NCBI RefSeq assembly: GCF_905475395.1
Contig: NC_058339.1
Coordinates: 9,432,001-9,496,000 of the forward strand
Direction of reading: 5' to 3'
From: Chrysoperla carnea
Taxonomy: Eukaryota > Arthropoda > Insecta > Neuroptera > Chrysopidae
Length of the DNA stretch: 64,000 nt
This document shows, in pieces, positions 1-11,799 of this stretch. Below the pieces are notes generated by a model. The model made no database searches, was not told where the DNA came from, and saw only the letters and a list, made by a program, of their open reading frames with translations. Within the stretch, counting starts at the first letter, position 1, and every line of letters starts with the position of its first letter. The position numbers were made by a program, and so were the translations under genes.

Positions 1-487
1 CTACGAGGGAGGGCGAATCGCCAAAAGCCTGTTGGTTGAAGGAAACTCGCTCGGTAACAGAGCCGAGGAGATCTTGAAACTAAACAGAGCTGATATTAGA
101 GTCATGGTAGAGTTACTCACAGGGCATGATAACCTGAACAAGTTCCAACATCAGATTGGAAAAAGACAATCTCCCGCGTGTGACAGATGCGGAGAAAATT
201 CAGAAGAAACATCGATCCACTTTCTCTGTTACTGCCCGGCGCTCATACAGCAGCGAAGGAAATGGTTTGGTCCGACCATAGTCGAACCAGAAGAAATTAG
301 GAAACTCAGCGCTAGGCAGATCCTGGGTTTCAGTACATTAGTTGGTTATAATAGCCACTGAAAAGCGTAGCGGGGATAGAGTACAAGGGTCTATTTGGCT
401 AGATGCTCTGACCATTGCTTCGAGGCCCAATGCTCGAGCATGGCCCGCTAACCTCCATACCCATATCCATTACACCAACGGAAAACA
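1..487 (+). mobile_element. Non-LTR retrotransposon 3' fragment, copy 1 (cut by window edge)
   Basis: An open frame at 32-361 encodes the region after the RNase H domain of a non-LTR retrotransposon polyprotein. It shows the usual LLTGHDNLN stretch followed by a C-x2-C...H-x4-C cluster (CDRC, then HFLCYC, then PAL). About 125 bp of 3' UTR follow the stop, ending in CCATAC-type repeats instead of poly(A). Two further copies in the window (13482-14089 minus, 27366-27937 plus) share the same 3' end. The left edge of the window cuts this copy, so its 5' truncation point is not seen. Confidence 0.85.
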
Positions 488-1321
488 TAACCCAGAAACA
501 AGAAAACAAACAAGACTCTTCTGTTTCTCCAGCTTGTCATTTATTAGTTATTTAAACTTTTTACATCCAACAATAAGCAAGACAGGTTATATTGTGAAGT
601 GCAGTAAATTCTCCAATGATCATTGACGTGTGTTTGGTATTGGTATGAATGTGTGTGTGTATAAGAAGCCGCTTACTGTCGATGCGCTGCCGTTATTGTG
701 CCAATTAATGTTTTTATTAGCACCGGTTGATGACGCTGCATGGCAGTAATTGAGTTACACACAACGATACCGCCCTGCTTGCTTGCTTTGCACATGTGTT
801 ACACATATAAGTAAGTACGTTTTTTAATTACTACCGCCTTATTGATGATAATATTAAAAATCATAAGTCGTATCATCATTACCTTTTTTGTTATTTATTT
901 TTCTATTTTGTTCATTTCTGTTTGATGTTACAAAGTGTCATAATATTATAGCAGGATGTTAATTAATGTATCTACTAATTAATGCTCTCATAATAATTTT
1001 AATGCATTCTTCTTAGTAATTATTATCTAATTCAGCGAAGCTATTTCTAAGCAATTCAAATATTTCGCTACCTTCAATAAATATTCCGTGATCACAGTTT
1101 GTTATTTAACTTTCAAATAACAAATCCACTCGATAATCCAATGATAAAGATTTCCAAAACGCCAACCAAAGCTGGTTTTGATTTCTATTAAATTTCTTTA
1201 GAGCACATTACAACTAAACAAGAGCATAACGTATTACAGAGAAGCTTAATTGCTCAGAAATTTTTGTTTTTTCAATTTCTATTGGGTGTTTTGAAAATTG
1301 AAAAGACTGTCATATTCGTTT
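488..1321. other. Gene-free stretch
   Basis: AT-rich sequence without a supported gene. A short GT run lies near 651-660. I recognise nothing else. Confidence 0.5.
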
Positions 1322-1702
1322 TGTGCGTAGTCATGGTAGGGACAATAAAATCGATGCCAGCCTTTCCAGTGAAAAATTTTAGCGTTAAAGGGGGCTGTTA
1401 TGACTAATTTGCAGTTCTTTACATGTTAATGTTATAGAAATGTCAAATTAAAATTATTGTAAAACACGAATTAATTAAACTTAATGCATTAAAAATTGTG
1501 AAAATAAGAAATCAAATTGCACAAATATTATTTTTCAAATGTAAATTATCATAATTATTTATTTGAATTTGTGAGACAATAATATTAAATTTTCAATGTA
1601 AGTCTTAAATGCAATCCATACAATTATATATGCATCCATACAATTCTATAATTAAGTGTATCGTTACCATGGAAACGAAACTCACGCACGGAGCGAATAG
1701 AT
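1322..1702 (+). repeat. Dispersed 380-bp repeat family R4, copy 1
   Basis: This stretch aligns over about 380 bp with 15755-16145 and 35025-35375, all in the same orientation. Shared landmarks are a start around TGTGCGTAGTCATGGTAGG and an end around GTATCGTTACCATGGAAACG. There is no coding potential and no clear terminal repeat; transposon class unknown. Confidence 0.75.
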
Positions 1703-2231
1703 ATATATGGTAATTTAGAGAACACATCCATGCAGTACTACCATCAATCAAGCGCTTGGTTTTAGCTCTTTAGCTACGATTTTCTCTTCGAGATATTGAA
1801 CTTTTATTTTAACCTCTCCTTTACACTTGATTTCTCATCCACTCCCGTGGCGTTGTTGGCCTTGTTGGCGCCATACCAAGATTTTCCGCAGTGACCAGCA
1901 AATAGTACGAATAATACTCTCTCAGAATTATTCGACGTAACATTTTCCAAAGAATCTGAATCTATAAGTAAGGTATCTTCTAACTTGCTTATTTATTTAC
2001 ATACAATTAATTTTAATAAAATTATTAACAGTTACTTTTTATTTTTATTTGTCTGATATAATGAATATTTACATAAATTGTATCAAAACATTGACTCTGT
2101 AATAATACTTTAATAGAGCAATTGTTTAAAAAAAATCAACATTATTACTTCATATAAAAATAACAATATTTTTATTACATGTTCGTTTGTAAGATTATAA
2201 AAAAAAAAGGTAACGTAGTTAAAATAAAGAT
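1703..2231. other. Gene-free stretch
   Basis: AT-rich sequence with short A and T runs. I see no gene, repeat or RNA that I can support. Confidence 0.45.
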
Positions 2232-2960
2232 CACTAGCTCGACCCGTTAGGAATAACGCAGTTCGGTACCCTTGGCTAGAAAAAGGTTAGAGAAATAATA
2301 TAATATCAATAGTATTTTACTTTCTTTTTATTTATAGGCAATATTATTACAGATATGATATACAAGTTACATAATGCACAAAATTAAATCGTAATACAGT
2401 AGAATCTCGATAACTTAAACCTCGGTAACATAAAAACCTCTGTTACTTCAAAAAATACTATGTTCCCTTCCCATCAGAGCCCAAAACCTCTATAACTTAA
2501 AATACGCAACCTCTATAACTTAAATAAATAATCTCTGTATAGGCCATCAGTAACTACATACAAACATGTACATACCTCTATATTAACTAGGGTACATAGA
2601 AACATGTATCTCAATGTCACAAAAAATGCTCGTTTTAAAACATTCTAAGTGTTACTATTATAACATAACATATGATGCGTACGCTTAGAATGGTTTTAAC
2701 TGTGGCACTTTTTCTGACAGTGAGTGTACATACCTCTATATTAACCTTTACCTAACATAGACACTTGATAACTTAAAACCTCTATAACTTAAAATATTTT
2801 GTGTTTCCCTTGGACTTTAACTTATCGAGATTCTACTGTATAATTTGTCTAGCCTTTTTTTCACTATGCGGTATATTTTTAGATCGAGAGTCTATTTTGC
2901 GTCATTAGACAACACGGTAAGATTTCACGTGGACTGGGATTTGATTTATTAAGGTTTGAT
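2232..2960. repeat. Dispersed repeat R11, copy 1, split by a pogo-type MITE
   Basis: The halves 2232-2396 and 2839-2960 align with the uninterrupted stretch 37080-37330 (shared TTTATTACAGATATGATATA type core and TCTAGCCT afterwards). The 37.2-kb copy therefore shows the empty site for the MITE at 2397-2838. Confidence 0.6.
2397..2838. mobile_element. pogo/Tigger-type MITE
   Basis: A 442-bp element bounded by the perfect inverted ends CAGTAGAATCTCGATAA and flanked by a TA dinucleotide on each side (2395-2396 and 2839-2840), as expected for Tc1/mariner-pogo transposons. The inside repeats a motif close to AACCTCTATAACTTAAAAT several times, as if the inner end had been duplicated. There is no transposase frame. 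The related repeat at 37.2 kb lacks the insertion, which supports both borders. Confidence 0.85.
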
Positions 2961-3774
2961 TTTCTGACATCTGACAGAGACTTCAGCTAAGCTTAGAAAC
3001 CGAGGCTTAACTCATAGGTTAATACTTGAGCAACGTATTGAATAATAAAGCTAGACTGCTTAATGTCTAGCATCGATTTTATCGTCAAACTTACATTTCA
3101 TGCTTGAAATTCAGTCGTTAACTTACGAATTCTTTACAATGTCGTTTAGTACACAATTGACGTAGAATTGATTATATTATGAATTTAAATATTATAATAC
3201 TGATGTTAAATTATTCAAGACTATTATTATTGTTATGTTACTTAGCCTAGCTATATACCTAGTACCTACTAGTCAATAGTAGGTAAACAGTTCATGTTTA
3301 CCTAACTCCTATGTACACATTTATGCTTTTTTTATGTTTTATGTTTATATTTACACAGTTTCTCTATTAATTTAATTAGAGTTTTGTTTGAAAAATAATA
3401 TTTACAATTTATTATTGTGTTTTTCTACTGTCTTTAAGACATCAGATAATAATCACTCAACTCATTCTTATGTTTGTTATCTGCAGATGTAATCATAATA
3501 TTTATCAACCTAGTTTTTTTCTCTAATGATAGAAAATTGATTTGATATAACTGATTCTACCAATTAACTGAAAATAAGTTCATTATATCGGGCAGTTCGA
3601 TCATCCGCACATCTCCTCCAAAATTCAAAATGTGCCTTTGAATGTGACTGTTGCTGTAAATATCATCTAAGTATGTTTAAAATTTTATAGCAAATCATCG
3701 AAACCATACAGTATTGACGCCTATACTTAGATAGTGATATCGACCAAAATTTCTTAAAGTGTAGATTCGCTTTT
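2961..3774. other. Gene-free stretch
   Basis: AT-rich, with a small palindromic patch of CTAGTACCTACTAG type near 3255-3290. No gene seen. Confidence 0.45.
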
Positions 3775-4335
3775 TAACCGACTGCAAACAAAAAAGGAGG
3801 AGGTTATCAATTCGACTGTATTTTTTTTTTAATGTTTGTTACCTCAGAACTTTCGACTGGGTGAACCGATTTTGATGATTCTTTATCTATTTGAAAGCTA
3901 GTGTTTCCCGTGTGGTCCCATTTCATTTTTATTGAGTTCTGATAACGACATCTATGAGAAAATCATAAAAGTCTTAAATTTGCATTAATTATGCACGACA
4001 AGAGGACAAATAACTCAAAATCACGCCAACCGATTTCGATGATTCTTTTTTTAGTGATAAATTAGTGCAAATGCACTAAAAAGTAAAAAAATAACGATAA
4101 TATAATGTAGTTAAAATACTTGTTATCTTTGGAGTCGGTGTCAGCCAAGCTAATGTAGCAAACTGTTCTGTCATAGTTATTTCCTTGGCTGACACCGACT
4201 CCAAAAATAACAATAATTTTAACTACATTATATTATCGTTATTTTTTTACTTTTTAGTGCATTTTAATTTGTTTTGGAAAAGTTTTTCTTTTGAAGTCGG
4301 TTTTCTTTTTGTTAAAAGTTTTTTTTATGTAACTG
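3775..4335 (+). repeat. Dispersed repeat R5 with an 80-bp hairpin, copy 1
   Basis: The element starts TAACCGACT..., followed by a GGAGGAGG patch and a T run. Related copies are at 21730-22195 and 35785-36312 (inverse orientation). At 4070-4153 and 4183-4262 it forms a nearly perfect hairpin with arms of about 80 bp and a 29-bp loop. The hairpin centre is GGAGTCGGTGTCAGCCAAG and its complement. I recall closely similar sequences as abundant in other insect genomes. No protein is encoded. Confidence 0.75.
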
Positions 4336-4639
4336 GTAAGATCAGGTATGGTTAATTTATTAAATAAGAGACTAGCAGATATACACCCGCTTTTCTGGAC
4401 AATTTCCATTTTAAAATCAAAAACTACCGTGCTATGGCCCTCACTTTCATTGACCTCACTTATCCTCCCTTTTTTCACAATTTTGGGGATTTTAATTTTT
4501 TGATACGGAACCTTAATTTTTAAGGAAATAAAATTTAGCCCATGTTACTCCCTGATAATGTAACTTTCTACAGGTGAAACGGTTTTTGAAATCGGTTAAG
4601 TTTCTGCCCCTGTTTAATCCCGTAAGACGATGAGTATCA

Positions 4640-4858
4640 ATAAAATACGAAACACGTCTTTCATCAATGAATGTTTATGCAAAATTTTAATTAGATTGGA
4701 CCAAGAAATCCCATACAAACTTTGCCCCCGCCTTTGACAAGTTCGGAATCCTACGTCATACAAAGAACACACCCTCCAAGTTTTAGGTCTCTACGATCAG
4801 CGGTTTAGGCTATGCGTTGATCCATCAGTCAGTCAGTCAATAAATAGTTCAAGACAAA
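4640..4858 (+). repeat. Dispersed repeat R7, copy 1
   Basis: Aligns with 38155-38415 (shared TCAATAAAATACGAAACA, TAGATTGGACCAA, TCTCTACGATCAGCGGTTTA). Both copies end in a short CAGTCA/CAATAGTTCAAGACAAA stretch. No coding frame. Confidence 0.65.
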
Positions 4859-5118
4859 GCATTCTAAGGCCTACTGTCTAGATCTTCTTGGATTTCTGTG
4901 CTATTCGAAGTGGGTTATTATGAGACTTAAGTTAACACTTTGACGTAAGCTATCAAATAGATTTATCCTTTCAATCAAAAAAATTCTAACAGTATTTCAA
5001 TACGTTGCATGTACGACATTTTAAAAAAAGAACTTGACTAACTAACTCTGTCTACATTTCTAAATGAAATAACTGTCTTATCACGGTTCATGTCGCGTCC
5101 GTCATGTGTCGTACATTT

Positions 5119-5141
5119 GTGTGTGCGTGTGTGTGTGTGTA
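5119..5141. repeat. GT microsatellite
   Basis: A run of GT dinucleotides interrupted by one GC. It lies in an otherwise featureless stretch from 4859 to 5569. Confidence 0.8.
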
Positions 5142-5569
5142 TGTAGACAGACGTTTGTACGTAAGTTTGTTATAATAAATGACCAGAAGATGTATCGAAA
5201 AGATGAATAACATCATGAATCGCTAAGAATACATTTATTATAAGTAGCAAGCAAGGTGTAGAGCAATAAGCTAACGAAATATGTATGCAAGCGAACAAGA
5301 AAGTCAGACAACACTAACTTGAATTGCTTATACTTCTTTTATACTAAATATGTTTACACAGAGTTTATGAAATACTGAAAGTAGGATATGTCAGTTACTT
5401 TTCAGTGCTTATAACTATCTTCCTTATCGCACGTTTTCGTTCTGATTTGACTGACTATTTTTGTAGTGATTTTTCAGACACTTCCCGATCATCTAGGAAA
5501 CTACACGTTTTTGACATCTTTTTAACCGACTGTCAAGGAGTTATAAAAACACGGTTGACTAAATATTTT

Positions 5570-6119
5570 TATACCATGTATATATGAAATATACATAGTA
5601 TATTAAGTTTAGTCCCAAGTTTGTAACGCTTAAAAATAATGATGCTAGGAAAAAAATTTTGTCATAGGTGTTCATAAAATCACCTAATTAGTCCATCCAT
5701 TAGTTCCGGTTGTCCGTCCGTCCGTCCGTCTGTGGACACGATAACTCAAAAACGAAAAAAGATATCGAGCTGAAATAAAAAGTGAGGTCAAGTTCGTAAA
5801 TGAGCATCATAGGTCAATTGGGTCTTGGGTCCGTAGGACCGATCTTGTAAACCGTTAGAGATAGAACAAAAGTTTAAATGTAAAAAATGTTCCTTATCAA
5901 AAATTAAACAACTTTTGATTGAAACATTTTTTCGTAAACATCACTGTTTACCCGTGAGGGCGCCAATTAGGCGGAAATTTTATAATATGTACTATACTTG
6001 ATTATCAGTTATGTACCTATGTGTCACATGTTTGTATGTGTTATGTGATAAAGAAATCAACACTGACTATGCATGGTATTTCAACAATTAACTCAGTCAA
6101 TTGTTTGTTTTCACTTGTT
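5570..6119 (+). repeat. 550-bp family R1, full-length copy 1
   Basis: This family has about eight copies in the window. One end is an AT hairpin (ATACCATGTATAT...ATACATAGTAT). The other end is a palindrome around CAATTAACTCAGTCAATTG followed by TTGTTTTCACTTGT. In between are a GTCC-repeat patch and a GTCAATTGGGTCTTGGGTCC patch. There is no coding frame; it is a non-autonomous element of unknown class. Confidence 0.8.
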
Positions 6120-6599
6120 TAAGTTAAAAAGTTAGTTGTTGCAAGCATTTTGCATACAAAGTCACCGCAATGATCTCAGGTGCTGTACAATTGATAGTAA
6201 CTTTCCAAAATGGAAAAAAACAATCGATAATTACGATAATTCGATTATTAATAAGAAAGCGCTTCATTCTATTGAGTTGTATTTTCTATTGATTAGAAAA
6301 TAAATTTATAATAACAGCAAAGGGAAACGTAAAGCCTAACCTTAATGATGAGAGAGATACTCATTCTCTTTTCAATATTTTGTGAACTCACTTTAGAAAT
6401 GTATTATTTAGTGACTTTTGATATGCACTACAGGAGTTTTGTTTGGAAGAAGAGAAACAGGTGAATAACACATGCTTAACATACCACTGATCATAATATT
6501 GTACGTGTGATGCAATGTTTGTGAACGTGTGTATATGTATACGGTATAGTCTACAAAAATAAGTCAAAAAAACAGTCGATGCCCATGATATTCGCTGAC

Positions 6600-7180
6600 A
6601 TTGTAACTTTCTACAGGTCCCGTCAAAAATCGGGTAAATTTGATGACTGGTCTAATATTTTTTGAGATATAGACTAAAATCGTTCCAAATATGGCGATAT
6701 CTCAGAAACTATGAATGCAATCATTAAATTAACCGGATTTTTATACTTTTTGGATCAAAATTACCCCATTCACCGAGTTTCATCAAATTCCAAGACAAAA
6801 TTTTTTTTTCGATTTTTTCAAAGGGGTACCCCTTAAAAAAATTGCAAAAAATCGAAACAGTTTTTTCATCTCCAATTTCGATAAAACTCAGTATATAAGG
6901 TAATTTTGACCCAAAAAGTACAAAAATCAGGTACATTTGATGACTGGTTGAATAGTTTTTGAGATACGGACTAAAATCCATCCAAACATTGCGATATCTC
7001 AGAAACTCAAATATACAAAATTTGCATCCCCTTCTGAGTCCTTTAGGGGACTGAATTCCCTTCTTCCAAAATTCCCCTCTTACTATACTTAAGAAACGTG
7101 TATTCAAAATTTCAGGCTTCTAGGTCCAACGGTTTCAGCTTGATCGATCAGCCAGTTTCCATTCTTAAGTATATAGATTT
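6600..7180 (-). repeat. Modular repeat R2, full copy (minus)
   Basis: Read on the minus strand, it begins with an ATAAGAATGG... patch and a TGATCGATCA motif. Then come two tandem modules, each containing GTTTCTGAGATATCGC, a TCTCAAAAACTATT patch and a CTTTTTGGGTCAAAATTACC patch. Other copies lie at 13083-13260, 14825-15420, 18745-18985, 25393-25690, 38533-38620, 39455-39765 and 45225-45765. The open frames that cross it follow the repeat and are not genes. Confidence 0.75.
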
Positions 7181-7709
7181 GAAAAATTCTATTTTCGCAA
7201 CTTTTGAAAATTTTTTTGCACATGATTATGCAATGGATTTTTCATACGTCATTTTTTTCCAAATAAAGATAATCCCAGTGAAAAACTTTACTTGGATTTT
7301 TTTAAGCAGAAAACCATTTATTTCCTGGACTATTATAGAAAGAACTCTTATACATAAACAACTTATAAATATACGAAATACGTTGTGCCGCCGCGCGATC
7401 TATACAGTTGTGTTTGTTATTTATATGTAATGGTTAAAAAATAAGTCACGAAGATACTTTAACTTGAACTATACAAATGATTAATAGGAAATAATAAAAT
7501 ATTTATTAAAATTTCAAAGATGCATATCACATGATTGGTTTCATGTACTAGGTCAGATGAAAGCCGTCTATATATACAATTATTATTAAAGCTGCAGATA
7601 TCATTTATATATTTTCTCCAGTGCAATACTTTTTAAAAAAAATACCAACTGCAACGTACTTAATATTAAAATAAACGATATAAAGAAACTCCCGGCATAA
7701 AATCATGTC

Positions 7710-7862
7710 GACGAATGGACAGACGGGCAGAATAACAACAAGAAAGGGACTAATTAGGTAATACCTTTACAAATATTTTTTGTAGAATCAATATTTTTAA
7801 GCGTTACAAACTTGGGACAAAATTAAGCATACCTTGATACATATTTCATTTACACAGGGTAT
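7710..7862 (-). repeat. R1 family fragment
   Basis: Contains the GACTAATTAGGT, TTTTTAAGCGTTACAAACTTGGGAC and AT-hairpin end of family R1 in reverse orientation. The rest is missing. Confidence 0.6.
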
Positions 7863-8654
7863 ACAAATTTAAACAGTGATTCTATAAACAGATAAATTTA
7901 TGTATTGATAATTTGGAAAAAAAACGAATTCATGTCAAAAATCGAAAAATTTCAGATTTTTCCGATGAAATCCTAAAGGGCTAAGTTTTTATTGTACCTT
8001 TTAAAGATGTTTTTCAAGTAAACTAAATCTGCTACAGAATGAGACTAGTATCGTCTCTGTATACCCAGTAATTTCCGAGATAAAGCTGTTCAAAATTCAT
8101 CATTTTTTCTAACTTCACAATTTTTGCAATATTTCATACGTCACTCGAACTACTCAAGCGGGGGTAGTTCCACTTAGCTTCGACGGAAAAATTCATTCAA
8201 AACGACAGAATTCTGCAAAGTTCAAAGCAACGATAAACTTTCTAAGGCTCTATCTCGGAAACTATTAGGTCTACAGAGATCTTTCTAGTATTCTATTTTA
8301 GCATATTTTGTGATCTTTACAAAAACTAACTCTTTAGGGTTATAATCGTCAAAATCAGTAAAAAACGAAATTTTCACGGCTTTTCTAGACAAAGTTGCGT
8401 TTGACGCTCGAGATCACAAACTTGGATTATTCAATGGGCAAAATCATAAACAAGTCTGCGAAAAGTCAGAAAAATTTTTGGACGCAGAATTTGACGCAGA
8501 CTGTAATGTATAAAGTTACTGGATTAGTATGCTTAGACAATGAAAATTAATGAATAATAAGCGAAATTGAATAAAAGCTTGTACAAAGCAAACAACGAAA
8601 CAACTTATCTATACTCAAGTATAGTAAAGAAAAAAAAAGTAACTTTTTCGGAAT
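7863..8654. other. Gene-free stretch
   Basis: AT-rich sequence with several TTTCCGAGATA-like phrases that look transposon-derived. I found no second copy in this window. No gene seen. Confidence 0.4.
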
Positions 8655-8945
8655 CACTTTATACAAGGTGTTCTATAATTGAGTTTAGAACGTTTGATTT
8701 CTTGAATAAGCTCATAAAGAAGAACGAAAAAGTTATTTTCCAAATTTCGATCTGAGGCCTATTTTAAGAGATAATTAACAAAATAAATTAATAATAAGTG
8801 GATAATTTTATCGAATCACAAGTCACTGTACAATGTCGACCTTAGATCGAAATTTGGTAAAAAACTTTTCCATTCGTCTTTATGAGCTTATTTAGGAAGT
8901 GAAGACTTCTGCAGTCAATTATAAAACACTCTGTATATAAAAATC
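8655..8945. repeat. Fold-back repeat R6, copy 1
   Basis: Two imperfect inverted arms of about 100 bp (left arm with AATAAGCTCATAAAGAAGAACG, right arm its complement) flank a short AT-rich centre. The same structure recurs at 20415-20760. The arms end in a TCAATTATAAAACACT phrase. MITE-like; superfamily unknown. Confidence 0.65.
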
Positions 8946-9259
8946 CATTACAATTTATATAATGATAATTAAAGTTACAGCAGAGTGTGATCAATATCTT
9001 AAAAGAGAATCTTGCCGCATCATTATTACATACATTATAAAGTAAAAAAAAATAACAAAAATATTATACATAATACATAATATATACACACTCTTAGTAT
9101 TCATGTTAAAGGCATTAATGAAATAATTTAAATAAATTTAATTGAACATTATAAATAAATAAACACCTGCCACCCTGTCTGTTTTCCATTGAATTACATT
9201 ACATACAAAATTCATTATCAAGGTAGCCATATAACAAAAAAATTACATTAAAAACTTAT

Positions 9260-9310
9260 TATTTAATAATAATAATAATAAATAGAAGTAGAAATAAATA
9301 AATAAATAAA
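9260..9310. repeat. AAT/AAAT microsatellite
   Basis: Runs of AAT and AAAT units within an AT-rich, gene-free stretch from 8946 to 9369. Confidence 0.7.
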
Positions 9311-9369
9311 AACCACAGAAATAAAATATTTATTAGGTAGTAAGTAAAAAGTACATTGACTTTATAATA

Positions 9370-9838
9370 TACTAGAGTGATACCCACCCGCTTCGTTGGG
9401 TTTAAAAGTAAAGATTGATAAAGATTACTCTCGCTTATCCCCTTTCTTTAACACTCGAGATAATGATAAGGATTGTTTTACACAGGTAAAATATATGTAT
9501 GGTTTTCTATTTTTTTAAATGTATAATAGTCATAAGTATTCATTGACTATATCAGAAAAGATGGCCGTGAAACATTTTATATTGACTATTTTTACTGTAG
9601 TCTATGGTAATGTCAAATGACTACTTTTGCAGAAATCTGTAATTTATGGTAATGTCAAATTCAATTACTTTTTGTTTATTAATATATCTTTATAAATTAT
9701 ACCTCATGTGTTATTCAGAAGTATGAGTTATATTGTTGTACAGTTTCATTAAAAACTGTTCGCTAGTTTTAGCGTGAAAGCGTAATAAACAAACGAACAA
9801 ACAAACATGCTTACTTTCGCATTTATAATAGATAGAGA
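9370..9838 (-). mobile_element. Helitron-like non-autonomous element, uninterrupted copy
   Basis: Read on the minus strand it starts TATTATAAATGCGAAAGTAAG with GTTTGTTTGTT-type runs. It ends with an ACCCAACGAAGCGGGTGGG hairpin and a CTAGT terminus. That layout is known from Helitron-like elements of other insects. A second copy at 32692-34585 is interrupted by another transposon. No protein is encoded. The class call rests on end structure only. Confidence 0.6.
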
Positions 9839-9989
9839 ATAGAGAATACATAATAAAAAAAAAGATTTCTGATGAAAAGAATTAAATTAAATTAAACTAA
9901 TGTAAAAAAAATTACTTATCTGTGTGAATAGACTTTACCTCTACAGATCTTTTTAAAATTTAGTGAAAGTAATTTTAGTGAGTAAATAA

Positions 9990-10196
9990 AGGTGAAGAAC
10001 ATTAATTCTTTATAAATAAGATCTACTGAAAATACTAAGATATGTTTTTTAGGGCTGTAACGAGGGTACATAGGTTGCGGCTTATATTTCGGTTGCGCCT
10101 TACATATATCGGGATCGGCTCTATCGATTTTGATGAAAAATGCGTATACTGATAGTATTAAACATAAGAGTAAAGGCAAACCAAGTAAACCTACTA
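9990..10196 (-). CDS. Possible exon of a small membrane protein (weak)
   Basis: An open minus-strand frame includes about 18 hydrophobic residues (GLPLLLCLILSVYAFF), a charged KIDRADPDIC stretch, and a Pro/Tyr/Lys-rich tail (PKYKPQPMYPRYSPKK). Codon use is richer in G and C than the surroundings. The upstream side joins the 317-bp tandem repeat directly; an AG exists there but without a pyrimidine tract. No start codon or partner exon was found. It could be an exon, a gene remnant or chance. I do not recognise the protein. Confidence 0.25.
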
Positions 10197-10940
10197 AATT
10201 TGGGTCATACTCTTCAAATTTTGTGATCAAATTTAACCTAGCTCTAATCGGTTTCAAGAATTTAGAGTCCTGGTCCTGGATTTAAGCATATGAGTGATAA
10301 CTATCGAAAAATTGGCATCATAGCTGAAAGAATGACCCAAAATTAGTGGGTCCCAAATTAGATTCCAATTCCAATTAGATCGGATCAAATTTCCCTGTGT
10401 TATCAAAAAAAAATCGAATTTCTTAACTTTATGACGTCATCAAAATCCAAAAAATTTAATTTTGCTCTATCACATCTAAATTTTATCCAATTTTGATAAA
10501 TCAAGTATGTAATCCTACTAAATTTAGGTCATACATTTCAAATTTATGATCAAATTTAACCTAGCTATAATCGGTTTCAAGAATTTGGAGTCCTGGTCCT
10601 AGAATTAAGCAAATAAGTGATAGTTAGCGAAAAATTGACATCACAGCTGAAAAGAATGACCCAAAATTAGTGGGTCTCAAAAAAAATTCCAATTAGATCG
10701 GATCAAATTTGCCTGTGTTATCAAAAAAATCGAATTTTTTAACTTTATGACGTCATCAAAATCCAAAAAATTTAATTTTGCTCTATCACATCCAAATTTT
10801 ATCCAATTTTGATAAATCGAGTATGTAATCCTACTAAATTTAGGTCATACTTTTCAAAGTTTGTGATCAAAATTAACCTAGCTCTAAAAGGATTCAAAAA
10901 TGTAGAGTTCTGGTCCCGGAATTAAGCGAAAAATCGTAAA
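10197..10940 (+). repeat. 317-bp tandem repeat, locus 1
   Basis: About 2.3 tandem units. The landmark ATGACGTCAT occurs at 10431 and 10747, a period of 316 bp. The same monomer is tandem again at 47000-47672 with a period of 318 bp. Each unit carries TCCTGGTCC, GAATGACCCAAAATTAGT and a poly(A) patch. Satellite-like; no coding function. Confidence 0.85.
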
Positions 10941-11266
10941 GCAAATGTAACTCTAAATACACGCGTGTTAAAGCAAAACGCTATCATTTGATTAACCCAA
11001 GTTTATTATTTACCAATACATTAAAAATATAAATAATAATTTAACCACAAAAGCGTTCCAAAAAAAGATACATAATAAATTTATTGTCAAAAAATACAGT
11101 TGTGGTTAAAAATGTTTATACTATTATTATTAAATTATTATCTACAGTAAGTTCTTTTCAATATTTAATCGTCTCATCGTCATATTAGTTCTTCTTTCGT
11201 TCGTTCATATGAATGAGAAGACGATTCATTCGTATAAAAAAAGAATTAATATAATACAAAAAAAAA

Positions 11267-11799
11267 ACAAATGAAAACAAACAATTGACTGAGCTAATTG
11301 TTGAAATACCATGTATCGAAAGTGTTGATTACTCTGTCACATTACACATACATACATGTCACACATACATAACTGATATTCCCAAATATAATACATACTA
11401 TACGATTTGCGCATAATTCGCGCTTTCACGGGTAAACAGCGATCTTAACGAAAAAATGTTTCAAACAAAAGTTAAACTTTTGTTCTATCTCTAACGGTTC
11501 ACAAAATGGGTCCTACGGACCCAAGACTTAATTGACCAATGTTGCTCTTTGTACGAACTCGACCACACTTTTTACGTCTTAAGCACGCTATAAAAATTTC
11601 AGCTTGATACCTTTTTTCGTTTTTGAGTACTCGTGATGACAGACGGGCAGACGACAGACAGACAACCGGAAATGGACTAATTAAGTGATTTTATGACCAC
11701 CTATACCATAATTTTATTCATAGCATCAATATTTTTAAGCGTTACAAACTTGGGACTAAACTTATTATACTTTGGTATATTTCATTCACATGGTATAAA
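11267..11799 (-). repeat. R1 family copy, minus
   Basis: Nearly full-length copy of family R1, from AAACAAACAATTGACTGAG to the AT hairpin end. It carries a few deletions relative to the 5570 copy. Confidence 0.8.

Noticed and set aside
6724..7430. 127- and 110-codon frames on opposite strands
   Set aside because: The first lies wholly within repeat R2 and the second starts in it. The same phrases recur with broken frames in seven other copies, and the rest of the second frame is AT-rich with no domain.
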